From Phoronis australis (taxonomy: Eukaryota; Phoronida; Phoronidae): 64,000 bases of DNA. Under the pieces are notes generated by a model. It saw nothing but the letters and a program-made list of their open reading frames with translations, was not told the origin of the DNA and did no database searches. Of the stretch, positions 1-13,000 are shown one piece after another (within the stretch, counting starts at the first letter, position 1; the number at the start of each line of letters is the position of its first letter). Made by a program: the position numbers and the translations under genes. The stretch lies in contig NMRA01000215.1 of assembly GCA_002633005.1 (NCBI GenBank), forward strand, positions 616,183 through 680,182, given 5' to 3'.

Positions 1-3000
1 AACCTAATTAAATGGCGGTAATTGAGTGAGTGCATATAATGAGGCACATGTCACTCACTACGGTCGCCATTTTAGTTGGTGATGAACAACAACAACGAAA
101 ATTAAACTAAAATTGATAATTGATAATAAAATCAATTAAGTTACTTTAAAAGTGTTTGTAGTTGTGTTAAATGAACATTATTTGGACTTACGCTTTGGCT
201 GAATTAACATGCAATAAAGTAAAAAAATGCTTGAAAATGTAAAGCTTTTGAATTTCTATGTCACACTCGAAATATGATTGACAGTCGTTTTTAAATTAAT
301 TTCTCCGGGCTTGACATTTTAACATAGCCGCAAGTGACCCCTTGCGGAAGAACCACTTATCTAAAAGTGGCCTACGGTTTGGATGGGCGTGGTCGAATTT
401 TCAACTGATTGACAAACATTCTTCGACCTAATGAAATTATGACATATACATTGACAATGAAAAAGCACTTTTAACACGTTGTATCTCTTGTAGAACCCAA
501 TTTACAGCTTGCTTTTATGGGGGACACTATTTATTATAATGAATGCGTGTTAACTCTTTTTAATTTTGTCGGGGATAAGCACAATGACTAGAACAGCAAA
601 ACAACATGTTGACTTTTAATGGAAGCGGGATAGTTGATAAATTTATTTATGAATTGATGTATGGGATGTTATGTGATTGCGTGGATGAGTTAGTGAGTGT
701 GTGAATGATATTATGATATTCTAGTCCCGTGTCATGTTTTCAACAATACCATTTTGTATTTTAAAGTGTTTAATTTTCAATAAATCGTTGAAAAAAAATC
801 TTCTTTCTGCTAATACATACAAAATCTCTATTCTCGTTTACGTTATGTGGGAGTATTTGGCGAACCCTTTGGTTGTAGAGGAAGTACTTTGTTATTTACA
901 GGTTGCGTTAACTAATGTAAAAAGTGGTTAACAAATTCACTCCGTTATAGGATTCAGTCTACTCTGACTTTCGGTCGGCCCTCTATGCTTATTACTTTCT
1001 CATTGTCGTTTTACAAAGCCCGAGGCTACCATTTCAAATAATTTCCTATCATCATTAAAGCACTTAGTCACGTCTGTTATTGGCTTTTTATGTTCACTTA
1101 ATTTTTGGTAGGCATTTAATTGTGGTCACACGCCGGACTGTTTAGATCGTCCACTTGTAAAGTGTCCTTTTATTGGCGATACCTAACGGGTAATTGCAGT
1201 TTCAATTGTAATTGGGGTACTCAACAAAGATCATTGACTTATCCTGTTATTTTTTCAGGCGTCGTGAGTTAAAATTTAATAGCACTCAAGGCAATTTAAA
1301 GTGAAACTTAGCTGAAAATTGGGACTACGGCTTTATACTGACGACCAGCCTGTGTTGAAGATTTTTCTCTAAAAGAAAATATTTAAATGTTTAGCATCGT
1401 CTCAGACAAAAGATGTTTAAAGTGAAATTGATCGCGGGTATTAGCGTTCATTCATTGTTTGCCCTCCGTTAAATCCCATATAGTGTTTGAATGACGATGT
1501 TTGCTTATGAATTATTCGACTAAGTGGCGACAGAGGATAGCAGTTTGACCGACGGAGAGTGTACGGTCTGATAAGACTCGTCGACTCCAGTCGGTGACAG
1601 GCAGATCGGTGATGGACGACCGAGCCCTTACCTGTTCGACGACTGAAGCAGGTGCTACGCGCAGACGGCACGCGATTCATTTATGGGACTGTCGCTAACT
1701 CGTGAACATGGCTTTATGTTTTCGGACTTCCTACGGTGGGTAGATTTGTCAATAGTGTGCAACAGTAGGCTAAATAAAATTATATTTTTCCTTGATAGTT
1801 TGCTTGTACAGTGTATGTATAAGAGCATTGATAACCGACTAAAACGATTACCGTAATCCATTTTGTTTTTTATTTTTTAATAGTTGTGACTAAGGCATTA
1901 AAACGATTTCTTTTCATGTTGTCTTACATATCGCGGAAAGTTCAAGTGCAGAGATTAATGGAATCATAAAGTTATGCAATTTCCCTTGATGAACACCTTG
2001 TTGATTTTAATTTCAAATATAATGTGATGACAATGAAATATCCGTAAACATTAATATGATAACTACTATTAACCTTAAATAAATATTTTTATTTTCCTTT
2101 GTGCAATGTGGTTTTCAAATCATTATGAATATCTTTTAGTAGGATTAAAGAGTCCAAATGAAGTAGTATAAAGTCGTGTAATATAACCTGAAGTAAAATT
2201 GATTATTGAGAATCAATATTACATCCACGCGAACAATTGAATTTATGATGCAATATTCTTAAAAAATATTGTTGTTAAAACACAACGTTAATTAACGATC
2301 CAACGTCACGTGAATTGAGGTCACGTATAAAACGTAAAAATGCCCCCGTCAAACTATGGATTAAGAAAATTATTGATAAGAAATCTAGTGAAGCAGATTT
2401 TTATTAATGCGTTGCACTGGATGTTTAATATGGATTACATTTATCTCATTTCATGTTGTGTTTGACTAAAGTCTGGGTAAACCAAGAAGGGAATTAATTA
2501 GGATATTTAACGACAGACATATATCATCCGCCTGTCTTCCATTCAGTTAGTGGTAGCGAGCGTTATTTTTTGTTTTGTGTTAGATCGTTTGTAATTAAGC
2601 TTTCCTCAACAGCATGTATTGCTGTTAAATTTTTTAAATATTAAACGGCAATTAACGTATAAGCATATCCACGGTAACCAATTATTAATTCAGACCTTAT
2701 GCAATTTAAGTCACCGTACATGTGGGTATTTAGACCCATCCTACTGCACGTGAACTTGCGCCTACATCCGGAATTATGCACGTGCGGTTACATGTGAAAC
2801 ATTTAGCTGAATATTTGCTGACGTTGCGTTGTATTCAATTTAACAATATCTATTGGTACAAATTTTAAGAATAGTTAAGCACACACTTGAAGGTGTGCAA
2901 GGAATAGTCGTGGTTTAGTGAAGCTAGTTCGCATGCGGCTAAATGCGATTCAACGCTTAAAGGTGAATTTTGTCCTGTTTAGCTGGCTAAGAAACGAAAC

Positions 3001-4754
3001 TATAATTAGGTCTTTTACTCTCATAAAATCGTATCATAATATTCCTGATCGCGGCAGGCTTACGTTTCCGTCACGTGAATCACGTCACGTGCAATAAGCA
3101 CACGCACCATTGTTGAATTCGCAGTTTTAATTTTGGACAATGCCAATAATTTCTGAAGCGTTTACCTGAGTCGTTGTTTTTACGATGTTTTTGTTAGTAA
3201 CGGAAGAATAATAATATGACGATAAGGAATAACATGAGTTCGAAATTATGGCGGTAAAAGGTCTTGTACCATTTCCGGTTTTACCCAGCTCAATAGGGTT
3301 AAATGCAGATCATACCGGTATGAATAATAATTTGCACTTTTTGAACCGGTCGAATATGTGAAGATATATTGTTCGTTTTATTGCAAAACACTGCAGCGTG
3401 GGTACTGTATAGCTTCAATATCATGGCAATTTAATTTTGTTTTAACTTGAAGACACTATATGAGCATACCTATTGTCACTGCAGACAAAGTGTCATTGTC
3501 AAGTGGAGTCAGTATAATGTCACATATGGGAGTGAGAAAAACGGATCAGCTGATGGGATGTCTTAAAATAATAACTCAAGTTCGACATACGTCCGCAATA
3601 TAACGAATTGTGTCAAAAGGTTCGTTTCCAGAAATCAATAGCGAAGGAAAATAGGAAATCCTTTTCATTTATCTTACAATTATGTTACCTTAATATCGAA
3701 TGCGTTTCCGAACGAATGCTTCATTGGCGCACCTCAACGGGGTAAAATATGAGACGGTCAAACATTATTTGGTCTAAACAAGGAGTATCTAGCATCAAGA
3801 ATATTGTGCTGTTGGTTGGAATCAATTGGCATTCTTCAATTATCGAAACATTAATCACTTCTTAAATTATTCTACAATTTTATAGTCATCTAGTAAACAT
3901 GCACAGCACGTGTAGCTCATGAAGGTATTAAATTGTGCTTAAAATCTCACTGAATATCAGAAATGCTTATAATGGAATTAAGCTGTTTTTCACACCCTTC
4001 TACAAGTATCTTTTGCGCGTGGATTTTTTAGAAATTCCCCAGACCTGTAGTCGATTAATCCCGAATACACTTGGGTGTCTTCACCGTTTGTTCAACTGAC
4101 TATTTCTCCTGGAAAATTAATGATTTTAGTTTCAACTTTTTATTTGAATATTTTTTTCTAAATGGAAACTGAAACATTTACTCTCACAGTCACACCTTCC
4201 GGCACTGCTTGGCTTAACTTTGCAGTCACGTGAATCTATAATGGTTTTACAATCAACAAAAATACATAATTTTAAAAAAAATCTGTCCTATGTTAACGAA
4301 TACTTCATTATATACAATAGCCCGACTGAAATTTGATTTTACTTAGGTATCTTCTAGTGCTTACCAGTCGTCTTATAAATAACTAAGTGCCAACAGAAAC
4401 ACTTCAAATATTTGTTGCTTGTATAGCCGAAATCTATCATTCAGAAAAAGCGATGTTATTTTTAATTAGTCATTCTAAACAATAATCTCAAACCTCTTGT
4501 GAATAATTTTGAAATGTAGATTGACGGAACGTACAGAGAAAATTATTTTTCTTCTCAAATTAACGAACAATGCATATTTTTATGACCATCTCTTCATGAA
4601 TTGAAACAAGTAATCTTGTTCATAAATCAATAAGTAACGCAATGATTACCATTTTAATGGTACCTTTTGAGACACAGTTGTATTCCTGACCATGCGCATT
4701 TATGCCCATAAAGGAACACTTCGTGTTTACTCTTCATGAGCACACCCAGCCTTC
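1..4754. other. No gene recognised
   Basis: AT-rich sequence with many stops. A slightly GC-richer patch at 1500-1700 has short frames on both strands but no family motif or splice-bounded exon. The TN-motif exon expected for the Nkx2-5-like gene was sought here and not found. Confidence 0.6.
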
Positions 4755-5005
4755 AATATGGGGGGGGGGTCGAATTCCTGACGTTGTGGAACTTTTGCTA
4801 ACAAAAGAGCGGGCGGACTACAAAAAAAAACAAAAAAAAAAACGGGAGCACCACTGTAAAGTGCGCGTTTGCGCTAATTTAGTGAACTTTTGTCCCATTT
4901 TCTCAGACTTTTTGTCTCTCAGGGGGAGGACCTTTTTGCCCACTTCGCCAAATGGGGGCTCCTTCGAGCCCCCCTCCCCCTCCCCCTGGGTGCGCGCATG
5001 ACGTA
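4755..5005. repeat. Dispersed G-rich repeat, copy 1
   Basis: Shares gggggtcgaatt..., a cacttcgccaaatgggggct block and a gtgcgcgcatg end with 16807-17050. Overlapping frames on both strands are shadows. Confidence 0.7.
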
Positions 5006-5909
5006 TCGCGATGACCCCGAAAAACTTAAGAAACCGGTAATCAGGCAAGATTTGGCAAGACTTTTGTTGTATACGTGACGCACATAGTTCGTCAGACCAC
5101 TCGATTTCAGTTGAAACTAAAAACTTGGGTCAAATATTGTTGATAAAGTGCTGTGAATAAACAGGAATTTATCAGAAAAGTTCACTTTGTTAAAGAACTT
5201 TTAAAGATTAGAGATGTGTACTATTAGTTAGCCGAGTCCGTGCGTTATTTCAACGAAGACCTCTTCCAAGCTAGAGACGCCTCTCTTGACAGAAAATCAC
5301 CACGGCAACGCGCGTGCAGGTTTACGAGGCAGGCCATTGGTTTTGCGATGTAGGTGCCAAACTGTGGAAAGTGAAATACTTTTTGCGCAAGCTTCTGTGT
5401 GCGATAATACATCTACTTCGTAACCCAACACTGGCGTGCATTATCTTACTGACATCTGGTCAGAGTTATCTCCACATGTAACCACATGCCATATTTTCAG
5501 ACCAAAAAAATCGTACCATTATCATTAAATTTTATTATCGGGCATCAAAAGCAATTCCAAGTGACCATCTACACAATGCAGTCCCACAGTGACACGAACG
5601 TAATCGTCTGAGCAGGCAATGGATATGTAGAACCCCAGCGATACTTACACATATCTTCTACTATGTCGTATGGGGTTGTGTACGTTGCATCTCTCTCACG
5701 TTCTTTGTCACGTTACAACCATGGCCAGATTCATTTTTGTGCGTAAAATTTACAAAAAAAAAAAAAACAAAAAAACATACGGTTGTTGATTCCAACAGCA
5801 TTCGACGGTATTTCCCGAGGATTCCACAGGCAAAGCCCGTGTATTCAAAGGAAGAGCAAGTAAACAAACATTGGAAAATTAGAAGCTGTTTTAAAAACAC
5901 GAAAACTAC

Positions 5910-7354
5910 ATAAAATTTACAATCATTTAGAAAATCTTATTCTGTTTTCATAGTCTATCAATGGCCTCGTTTATAAATTTAAGTCGTGTCTAGAAGTATA
6001 TTTCGCCGAACTCTTTTGAGCCACGTCGTGAAACCGGTTCCAACGTATAATTGTACAGATTATGACCATGCAAAGTTAAGTTGCAATGCCTTGCTTGTGC
6101 TTTGATTCGGTAATACAATTGCGAGCTCATTATATATATTACAATTTTAAGGATTTAAACTTTGAACTTTAAATACTCATACGACATATTACTTTATTAT
6201 GTGTGCGCACTCACGAAATGTCTCAGGTTTGACGTCGTTGTTTGGATAATTTTGGGTTTAGGCGTCAAGCAGGTATCAGCCAGAGCACCACCAAGTGGTT
6301 GACCACACGGCGCTTTTGACAATCAGGCTTCATGTCGTAAAATTTTCAATCTTTATTTAAAAATATTCTTTGTCGAGCTTTTTACAGACTCACGAAATGT
6401 CCTTGATTTCCGCGACATGTTTATCAGTTCTTGGCGTTTCTACAAGCTGGTCTCACCTTGTGCGATATGAAATACATGTACGCTCCTTTGCAGCGTGCTT
6501 ATGTAGTGACTATCTGAAGTAATGCGTCATGTAGAATGCAGAAATAAACAAGGTAACACATGTTGGCTTTCGTAGCTGACGCACCATTCATGAGCACAAA
6601 ACCTTGACCGCAACGCCACCTCTCAGACGCTTTGTTGGTGTCGCACCTAGTTCTCTTGTTACAACATCCGTAAACAATTTGTTTCGTACCCCTGTGGAGT
6701 GTTAGTTTCCTGACACAACTGTCCACCTGGTTGGCTCCTGGCGCCCGGACGCAGGTCAACGCCCAGAAAACGCCTGCCATGTGGCCTGTTGTGTGAGTTA
6801 ATTGTGACGCCGTCTCTGACGGAAATTTGTGGACAGACATTGTATTACATAACGCGTGCACTGTAATGGGGTAGAGCTGGAAAGCGATACCAGAGAGTGA
6901 GAAATGAATATTGCGGAGAAAGCCTCACTTGATTGTCTCAGAAACTTATGACATTTCACCTCTCTAGTATTATTTCTTCACCTAGTACTGCCTAGTACTG
7001 TGGGTTTCCAGACTCGGGCGTGTGTATTTCAAGCCTTATAGAGGGCGTTGGAATAATACGTCAAGTTCGAAGTTTGTTACAAGTTATGGTTGAATAAATG
7101 CTTGGTTCTAAAGAGCTGTGTGTAACTGTGCGTGTGTCTGTCACCTATGACCCGCAATAGCGTGCAGAGGTTTGGTGATGCCCTGGGCGATATATATTTG
7201 ATGTCCATCTCTTTACGTAGATGCATGGACCCTAGTAATAAGAACAGTAAAAAAGATGAAACTCAAAATAGAAACTTTATTTAGTTTAACTGCAAATCAG
7301 TCACAATTTCAAAAGTTTATTCATAGTGATTGGATGCCCTCGATGTGGAGATCC
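5910..7354. repeat. First copy of a 1.4-kb direct duplication
   Basis: It is almost identical to 7677-9111, differing by scattered substitutions and small indels (for example a doubled cctagtactg near 6980). A minus-strand frame of 120 codons (6499-6861) survives in both copies. The copy is followed by 321 bases of unique sequence and then an N. Confidence 0.95.
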
Positions 7355-7675
7355 AGGGCTCGACATAACGAGCTGCAGGTCGCATTTGCGACCTGAAATT
7401 TGGAAATGCGAGCTGAGATTTTTGTCAGCTCATATAAAGTCGCAAAATGCGACCTGGAATTTCCAACGAATGCGAGCTGAGTTTTTACACTTCTAAACAG
7501 ATACCTGGCAAATACACAGCAGCTCTTGTTAATCCGACCGTTATTTGGTTGTTGCCAAATACAAGTTCAAAAGAACCCTAACCGAGAACATGCCTCGATC
7601 CCGATGACTTGTAAGCAAGTCGCGTGAACATGGGATATGCAGAATCGATCTTTGACGCGTTTCATTGGCTAACAC
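7354..7675. mobile_element. Possible hAT-like insert end, haplotype-specific
   Basis: Immediately after the duplicated block comes cagggctcgacataacg, a start resembling hAT-family termini. It is followed by alternating gcgacctg and gcgagctg words in both orientations (7370-7480). The second duplicate continues differently at this point. The block runs to the N at 7676, so its other end is unseen. Confidence 0.4.
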
Positions 7676-7676
7676 N

Positions 7677-9111
7677 ATAAAATTTACAATCATTTAGAAA
7701 ATCTTATTCTGTTTTCATATTCTATCAATGGCCTCGTTTATAAATTTAAGTCGTGTCTAGAAGTATATTTCGCCGAACTCTTTTGAGCCACGTCGTGAAA
7801 CCGGTTCCAACGTATAATTGTACAGATTATGACCAAGCAATGTTAAGTTGCAATGCCTTGCTTGTGCTTTGATTCGGTAATACAATTGCGAGCTCATTAT
7901 ATATATTACAATTTTAAGGATTTAAACTTTGAACTTTAAATACTCATACGACACATTACTTTATTATGTGTGCACACTCACGAAATGTCTCAGGTTTGAC
8001 GTCGTTGTTTGGATAATTTTGGGTTTAGGCGTCAAGCAGGTATCAGCCAGAGCTCCACCTAGTGGTTGACCACACCGGGCGGCGCTTTTGACAATCGGGC
8101 TTCATGTCGTAAAATTTTCTTGATTTAAAAATATTCTTTGTCGAGCTTTTTTACAGACTCACGAAATGTCCTTGATTTCCACCACATGTTTATCAGTTCT
8201 TGGCGTTTCGACAAGGTGGTCTCACCTTGTGCGATATGAAATACATGTACGCTCCTTTGCAGCGTGCTTATGTAGTGACTATCTGAAGTAATGCGTCATG
8301 TAGAATGCAGAAATAAATAAGGTAACACATGTTGGCTTTCGTAGCTGACGCACCATTCATGAGCACAAAACCTTGACCGCAACGCCACCTCTCAGACGCT
8401 TTGTTGGTGTCGCACCTAGTTCTCTTGTTACAACATCCGTAAACAATTTGTTCCGTACCCCTGTGGAGTGTTAGTTTCCTGACACAACTGTCCACCTGTT
8501 TGGCTCCTGGCGCCCGGACGCAGGTCAACGCCCAGAAAACGCCTGCCATGTGGCCTGTTGTGTGAGTTAATTGTGACGCCGTCTCTGACGGAAATTTGTG
8601 GACAGACATTGCATTACATAACGCGTCCACTGTAATGGGTAGAGCTGGAAAGCGATACCAGAGAGTGAGAAATGAATATTGCGGAGAAAGATCACTTGAT
8701 TGTCACAGGAACTTATGACATTTCACCTCTCTAGTATTATTTCTTCACCTAGTACTGTGGGTTTCCAGACTCGGGCGTGTGTATTTCAAGCCTTATAGAG
8801 GGCGTTGGAATAATACGTCAAGTTCGAAGTTTGTTACAAGTTATGGTTGAATAAATGCTTGGTTCTAAAGAGCTGTGTGTAACTGTGCGTGTGTCTGTCA
8901 CCTATGACCCGCAGTAGCGTGCAGAGGTTTGGTGATGCCCTGGGCGATATATATTTGATGTCCATCTCTTTACGTAGATGCATGGACCCTAGTACTAAGA
9001 ACAGTAAAAAAGATGAAACACTAAATAGAAACTTTATTTAGTTTAACTGCAAATCAGTCACAATTTCAAAAGTTTATTCATAGTGATAGGATGCCCTCGA
9101 TGTGGAGATCC
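7677..9111. repeat. Second copy of the 1.4-kb direct duplication
   Basis: It starts exactly after the single N at 7676 with the same sequence as 5910 onward. A 120-codon minus-strand frame at 8268-8630 differs from its counterpart mainly by missense changes. The sequence then runs on into the Nkx2-5 upstream region. Confidence 0.95.
8268..8630 (-). other. Cysteine-rich 120-codon ORF, unrecognised (copy also at 6499-6861)
   Basis: The frame is open in both duplicates. It contains LTCVRAPGA, DSCVRKLTLHRGT, IVYGCCNKRTRCD and RWRCG, spacing that faintly recalls a Ly6/three-finger domain, but there is no signal peptide and no terminal CCxxDxC motif. The start is not flanked by convincing splice or promoter signals. 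It may be chance; it is listed only because of its length and Cys content in an AT-rich region. Confidence 0.2.
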
Positions 9112-9762
9112 CAAAGCCGTCTCCCCGTCGCCCCCTCTTTTGCACATTATTGTCATGGTGGCAGCATTGGGATTGTTTAATTATTCATGTGTGTTTATGC
9201 AGACCAAGTGTGAACCTTTACTGGTAATGAACAAGCAGCAACTGGCGACACAATCCGTCATGTAAATGTACTGTTGTGTGCCGATTTTAATAGCTTGTTG
9301 TTTTCATAATAATGCATATGTGAAACGTTGTATTTACATTTCCTTTGACATTTAAAGCAGTAAAAACTCCATTACGCATCTGTGGACAATTATGAGACAG
9401 GGAATACCCAATCTTTGCTTGAGGTTTCATAAAACGTTTTGTTTTTGTCCGCAAATTGCTGTCACGTGACGCCAACACTTTGGTCGTTAGGCCGACGTCT
9501 CGAAAGCCGGGACAGTCAATGCGGAACGCCACCGACATGCAGGGCATAGACATGGCGTGATAAAGACTGATATATGTACAAATATAATGTTTCACACGGA
9601 AACAAATGCGTTAATCTGATTGTCTGGGAGAAACACATTTGTTTACCCCATGCCGACGCAGGATATGGAAGTACTGTTTGGAAACTAGGGAGGAAAACGT
9701 ACTTCAGTAATGGGTTCATGGAGATTTCTGCACTGATGGCAAATAATTCGTTAAAATTTCAG

Positions 9763-10007
9763 ATGTTAACGCAGGGTATGAAGAGCATTCGCACACACCC
9801 AACAGTGATAATAAACGATCAACTCCAATCAGTGACACATCATCGGAAGAGTGTCACCTTCTCAGACAGAGGACGAAACGGAAACCACGTGTGCTCTTCT
9901 CTCAGGCACAGGTTTATGAGCTGGAGCGGCGGTTTAAACAACAAAGATATTTGTCAGCACCCGAACGGGAACAAATGGCCTCAATGCTCAAGTTAACCTC
10001 AACACAG
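9763..10007 (+). CDS. Nkx2-5: Nkx2-5-like internal exon: linker and homeodomain residues 1-44
   Basis: The acceptor is tttcag ending at 9762 and the donor is CAG/gtaaat at 10008. The exon opens in phase 1 (the first base of its first codon comes from the missing upstream exon) and has 81 full codons. It encodes an acidic/serine linker ([11 protein letters not shown]), a basic RQRTKRK stretch and the homeodomain up to KLTSTQ. A second AG at 9774 is a weaker alternative acceptor that would shorten the linker by a few residues. A longer ATG-started frame at 9574-9996 overlaps it in another phase and is a shadow. Confidence 0.95.
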
Positions 10008-13000
10008 GTAAATGTATTTTGACGGCGGAAATACAGCTGCTGTGTGTGCAGTCATCATCGCCATGGTCATCATCGTCATCATCAATATTTCTATCACCAC
10101 CTCCACCAGTACCATCACAACCACCATCATCGTCATCATAGCATCATCATTATCGTCATCACCACCATCACCATCATCGTCATNNNNNNNNNNNNNNNNN
10201 NNNNNNNNNNNNNNNNNNNNNNNNNNNNNNNNNNNNNNNCCACCACCACCACCACCATCAACACCACCACCACGACCACCACCACCATCACCACCACTAC
10301 CACCGCCACCACCACTCCAGTTTTACTCGTGACTTTATTATTATTAACAAGCTTACAAGTATGCACTACTACGGTGGCTGTGAAAGGACGGCACGGCAAC
10401 TTTTTTTCTCCGTTGTTAACTCTATTAATAGACTTAATAACTCTATCGATAGACTTAATATCTCTATCGATAGAGTTACTACTCTATCGCTAGACTTTTT
10501 AACTCTATCGATAGACTTACTAACTCTATCGATAGACTTATTAACTCTGTCGATAGACTTACAAATTCTATCGATAGACTTATTAATTCTGTCGATAGAC
10601 TTACAAATTCTATCGATAGACTTATTAATTCTTTCGATAGAGTAAGTCTATCGATATAGTAAGTCTATCGATAGAGATAGTAAGTCTATCGATAGAGTTA
10701 GTAAGTCTCGATAGAGTTATTAAGTCTATCGATAGAGATAGTAAGTCTATCGATATAGTTAGTAAGTCTATCGATAGAGTTAATAAGTCTATCGATAGAG
10801 TTAGCAACGGAGAAAAATAGTTGCCGTGCCGTCCTTTCACAGTCACCGTACACACCAGAGTTGTATCTCCGCACCAAATTTTCCTTGAGGCAAGTTTTGT
10901 TGTTGAACACGACGTTCCATAGCCTGAGTAGATAAGTACCGGACAATTGTGCTGTATACAACTATTTTCTCGTTATGTGATTTGGATATGAAGCCTGTAA
11001 TACTGACTATTTGTGCTTTCATCACTGCCATGAACCTACATCATAACGCGAGATCAGCCTGCCGTCAACTAGAGCGCTTATCTACTAACACAATTAAAAT
11101 TAAAGGGACGTCGTGTTCAGGAAAACTTGTCTCAGTTATGCATACCATGGGTAATCAACTTTAATTGTGTATGATATTCAAGAAGACTTGGTCAGACAGC
11201 TGATATATTCCTGTATGTCCTTCACTGGACTTAGATAATTTAATGCAACATTTCGTCTGTCACATTCATCGATATACGCTTATATTCCTACATTACGTGA
11301 CGAGAAAGGCGTAATGGTAGTTTGTCGATTAAATGTACATTTGAAAGCGAAATTCAATGATTGATGAGTCACGAAATTTATAATATCAAAACGTCGCTTG
11401 CACATTCAGATCGCAGGTTATAAAAACGAATTCTCTGCTGCACGCTTTTTTATGTGAGTCTGAACGTTGAAAATTATGTGAAATAGATGTATTCCGGTCA
11501 TTCCAGCATTGCCCTGTAGACCATAAAACTGACGCCGAGACTATAAAACACCTAGTAGTTCTGCTTTAAATCAATTCTGAGAACAACAACAGATAATTTT
11601 AACGGACGTACAGCCGATAAGGAATCGTCATGAACACGCGCATTGCAAAAAGCTTGACAAGCTTTTAAGATAGCACTCTTCTGACCTGCGTTTTAGACGT
11701 GTTGTCAGAGTATTCGATATCGCAAAGGCTGCCAGCTTTCCTTGCTTGCCTGCATGCACCATTGATACTCTGGCCGCAATCATGAGCGCCGTCTTTTGCC
11801 GATAAAACGAACTGATTATACTTTCATCACCGCACAGCAGCCATTTCATTCTTATAACGTATTGTTTGAACCAATACGCTACCTCTAGTAGTCATATAAA
11901 GGATACATTTCGATGAATATAATTTTGACTATCATGTCTTCTTTTGTAACATCGTACTTCATGTATATTCTAAGACGTTTTAATCAAGGATACAAAAATT
12001 CGCATAGGGTAACGCCATGTGTCATACATCAATGGCGAGTTAAAGGAGAAAGCAACGTTTTTCATGTCAGTTTCACTAAAAATACGGTTCGTTGATTATC
12101 CCAGACATGTATATCAGTCAATCACGGCTTCCCATAATTTAATTAATTAGTCATGCCCTATTCCGTAATTGATATTTAGGAGGTTAAGAATGTCCGTCCA
12201 TTTTGTTTCTGCGTTCGAGTTTAGTGTGAAGATCTGTTCTACTGTTGTTTTTGTGCTGGTTCGCTAAAATTGCCGTCACCACTTCCCATCGACGTGTATT
12301 CGACGACAAGCTAGGCTGTTAGAGGATTCAATTACGGTACGTTGGATTTAGGAATAATTTAGTTCAGTCACGGTTGTCAAGTCTGAGAATGGCTGGATAT
12401 GTGGCGACCCATATTGAGTGGCGTGAGTGACGGAACCATTGTTAAAAGCGGTGGTGACGAGGACTCTTTTTCATTTTCACTAACAGCCAGTGGATGGATA
12501 TGTGTTTGAGCCCAAGTCTAGTGAGACAGAATGCGCACTCCCACTGGATGGTGACCTGAGCACCCAAACCGCTTAAATCCCGCCGTGGGACTCCGTTGCC
12601 AAACACTTGGCATCTTTTAAATTGCTACAGTACTTTAGTGAAGTTCACAGTAAACTTATCAAAGTTTGGGTTTGCTGTTCACTCGACGACGAACTGTCGT
12701 CTTTGCTGAGTGACGAACGGGGGATATTCACTCCCACCACTTAACGTCGCTGCAGGACTGCTTATAGGCTCTGGGCTGGACGCAACACCGGCAGAGAGTG
12801 AATCACTGCTGGTTCCCGCGATTGCAATCACGCTCGTGAAGGTACGTTCTGAGGCTCGGGAGACAGTAGATGAAGGGCCTCCAGTCATGGTAGGGGACGT
12901 AGCTAGTGGGGCATCTCATTTCAAAAATGCACTTCTCGGAGGTGGTGACGGTGCACTGCCTGGAATCAACAGCGACGCTATGTCACCTTTCTTTAGGCGA

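Noticed and set aside
1441-1861. GC-richer patch with overlapping minus ORFs as Nkx2-5 exon 1 or another gene
   Set aside because: No TN motif, no homeobox-gene features and no fitting splice donor in the required phase.
5910-9111. True tandem gene duplication upstream of Nkx2-5
   Set aside because: The junction coincides with a single N and divergence is allele-like, so a haplotype artefact is more likely.
9574-9996. 140-codon plus-strand ORF starting MYKYNVSHG
   Set aside because: It overlaps the Nkx2-5 homeobox exon in another frame; the homeodomain frame is the real one.
10012-10493. His/Pro/Thr-rich ORFs
   Set aside because: They are translations of the microsatellite and of the N gap.
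10400-10810. CRISPR-like regular repeats
   Set aside because: The 21-base units are contiguous with no unique spacers, reverse orientation midway, and sit in a eukaryotic intron.
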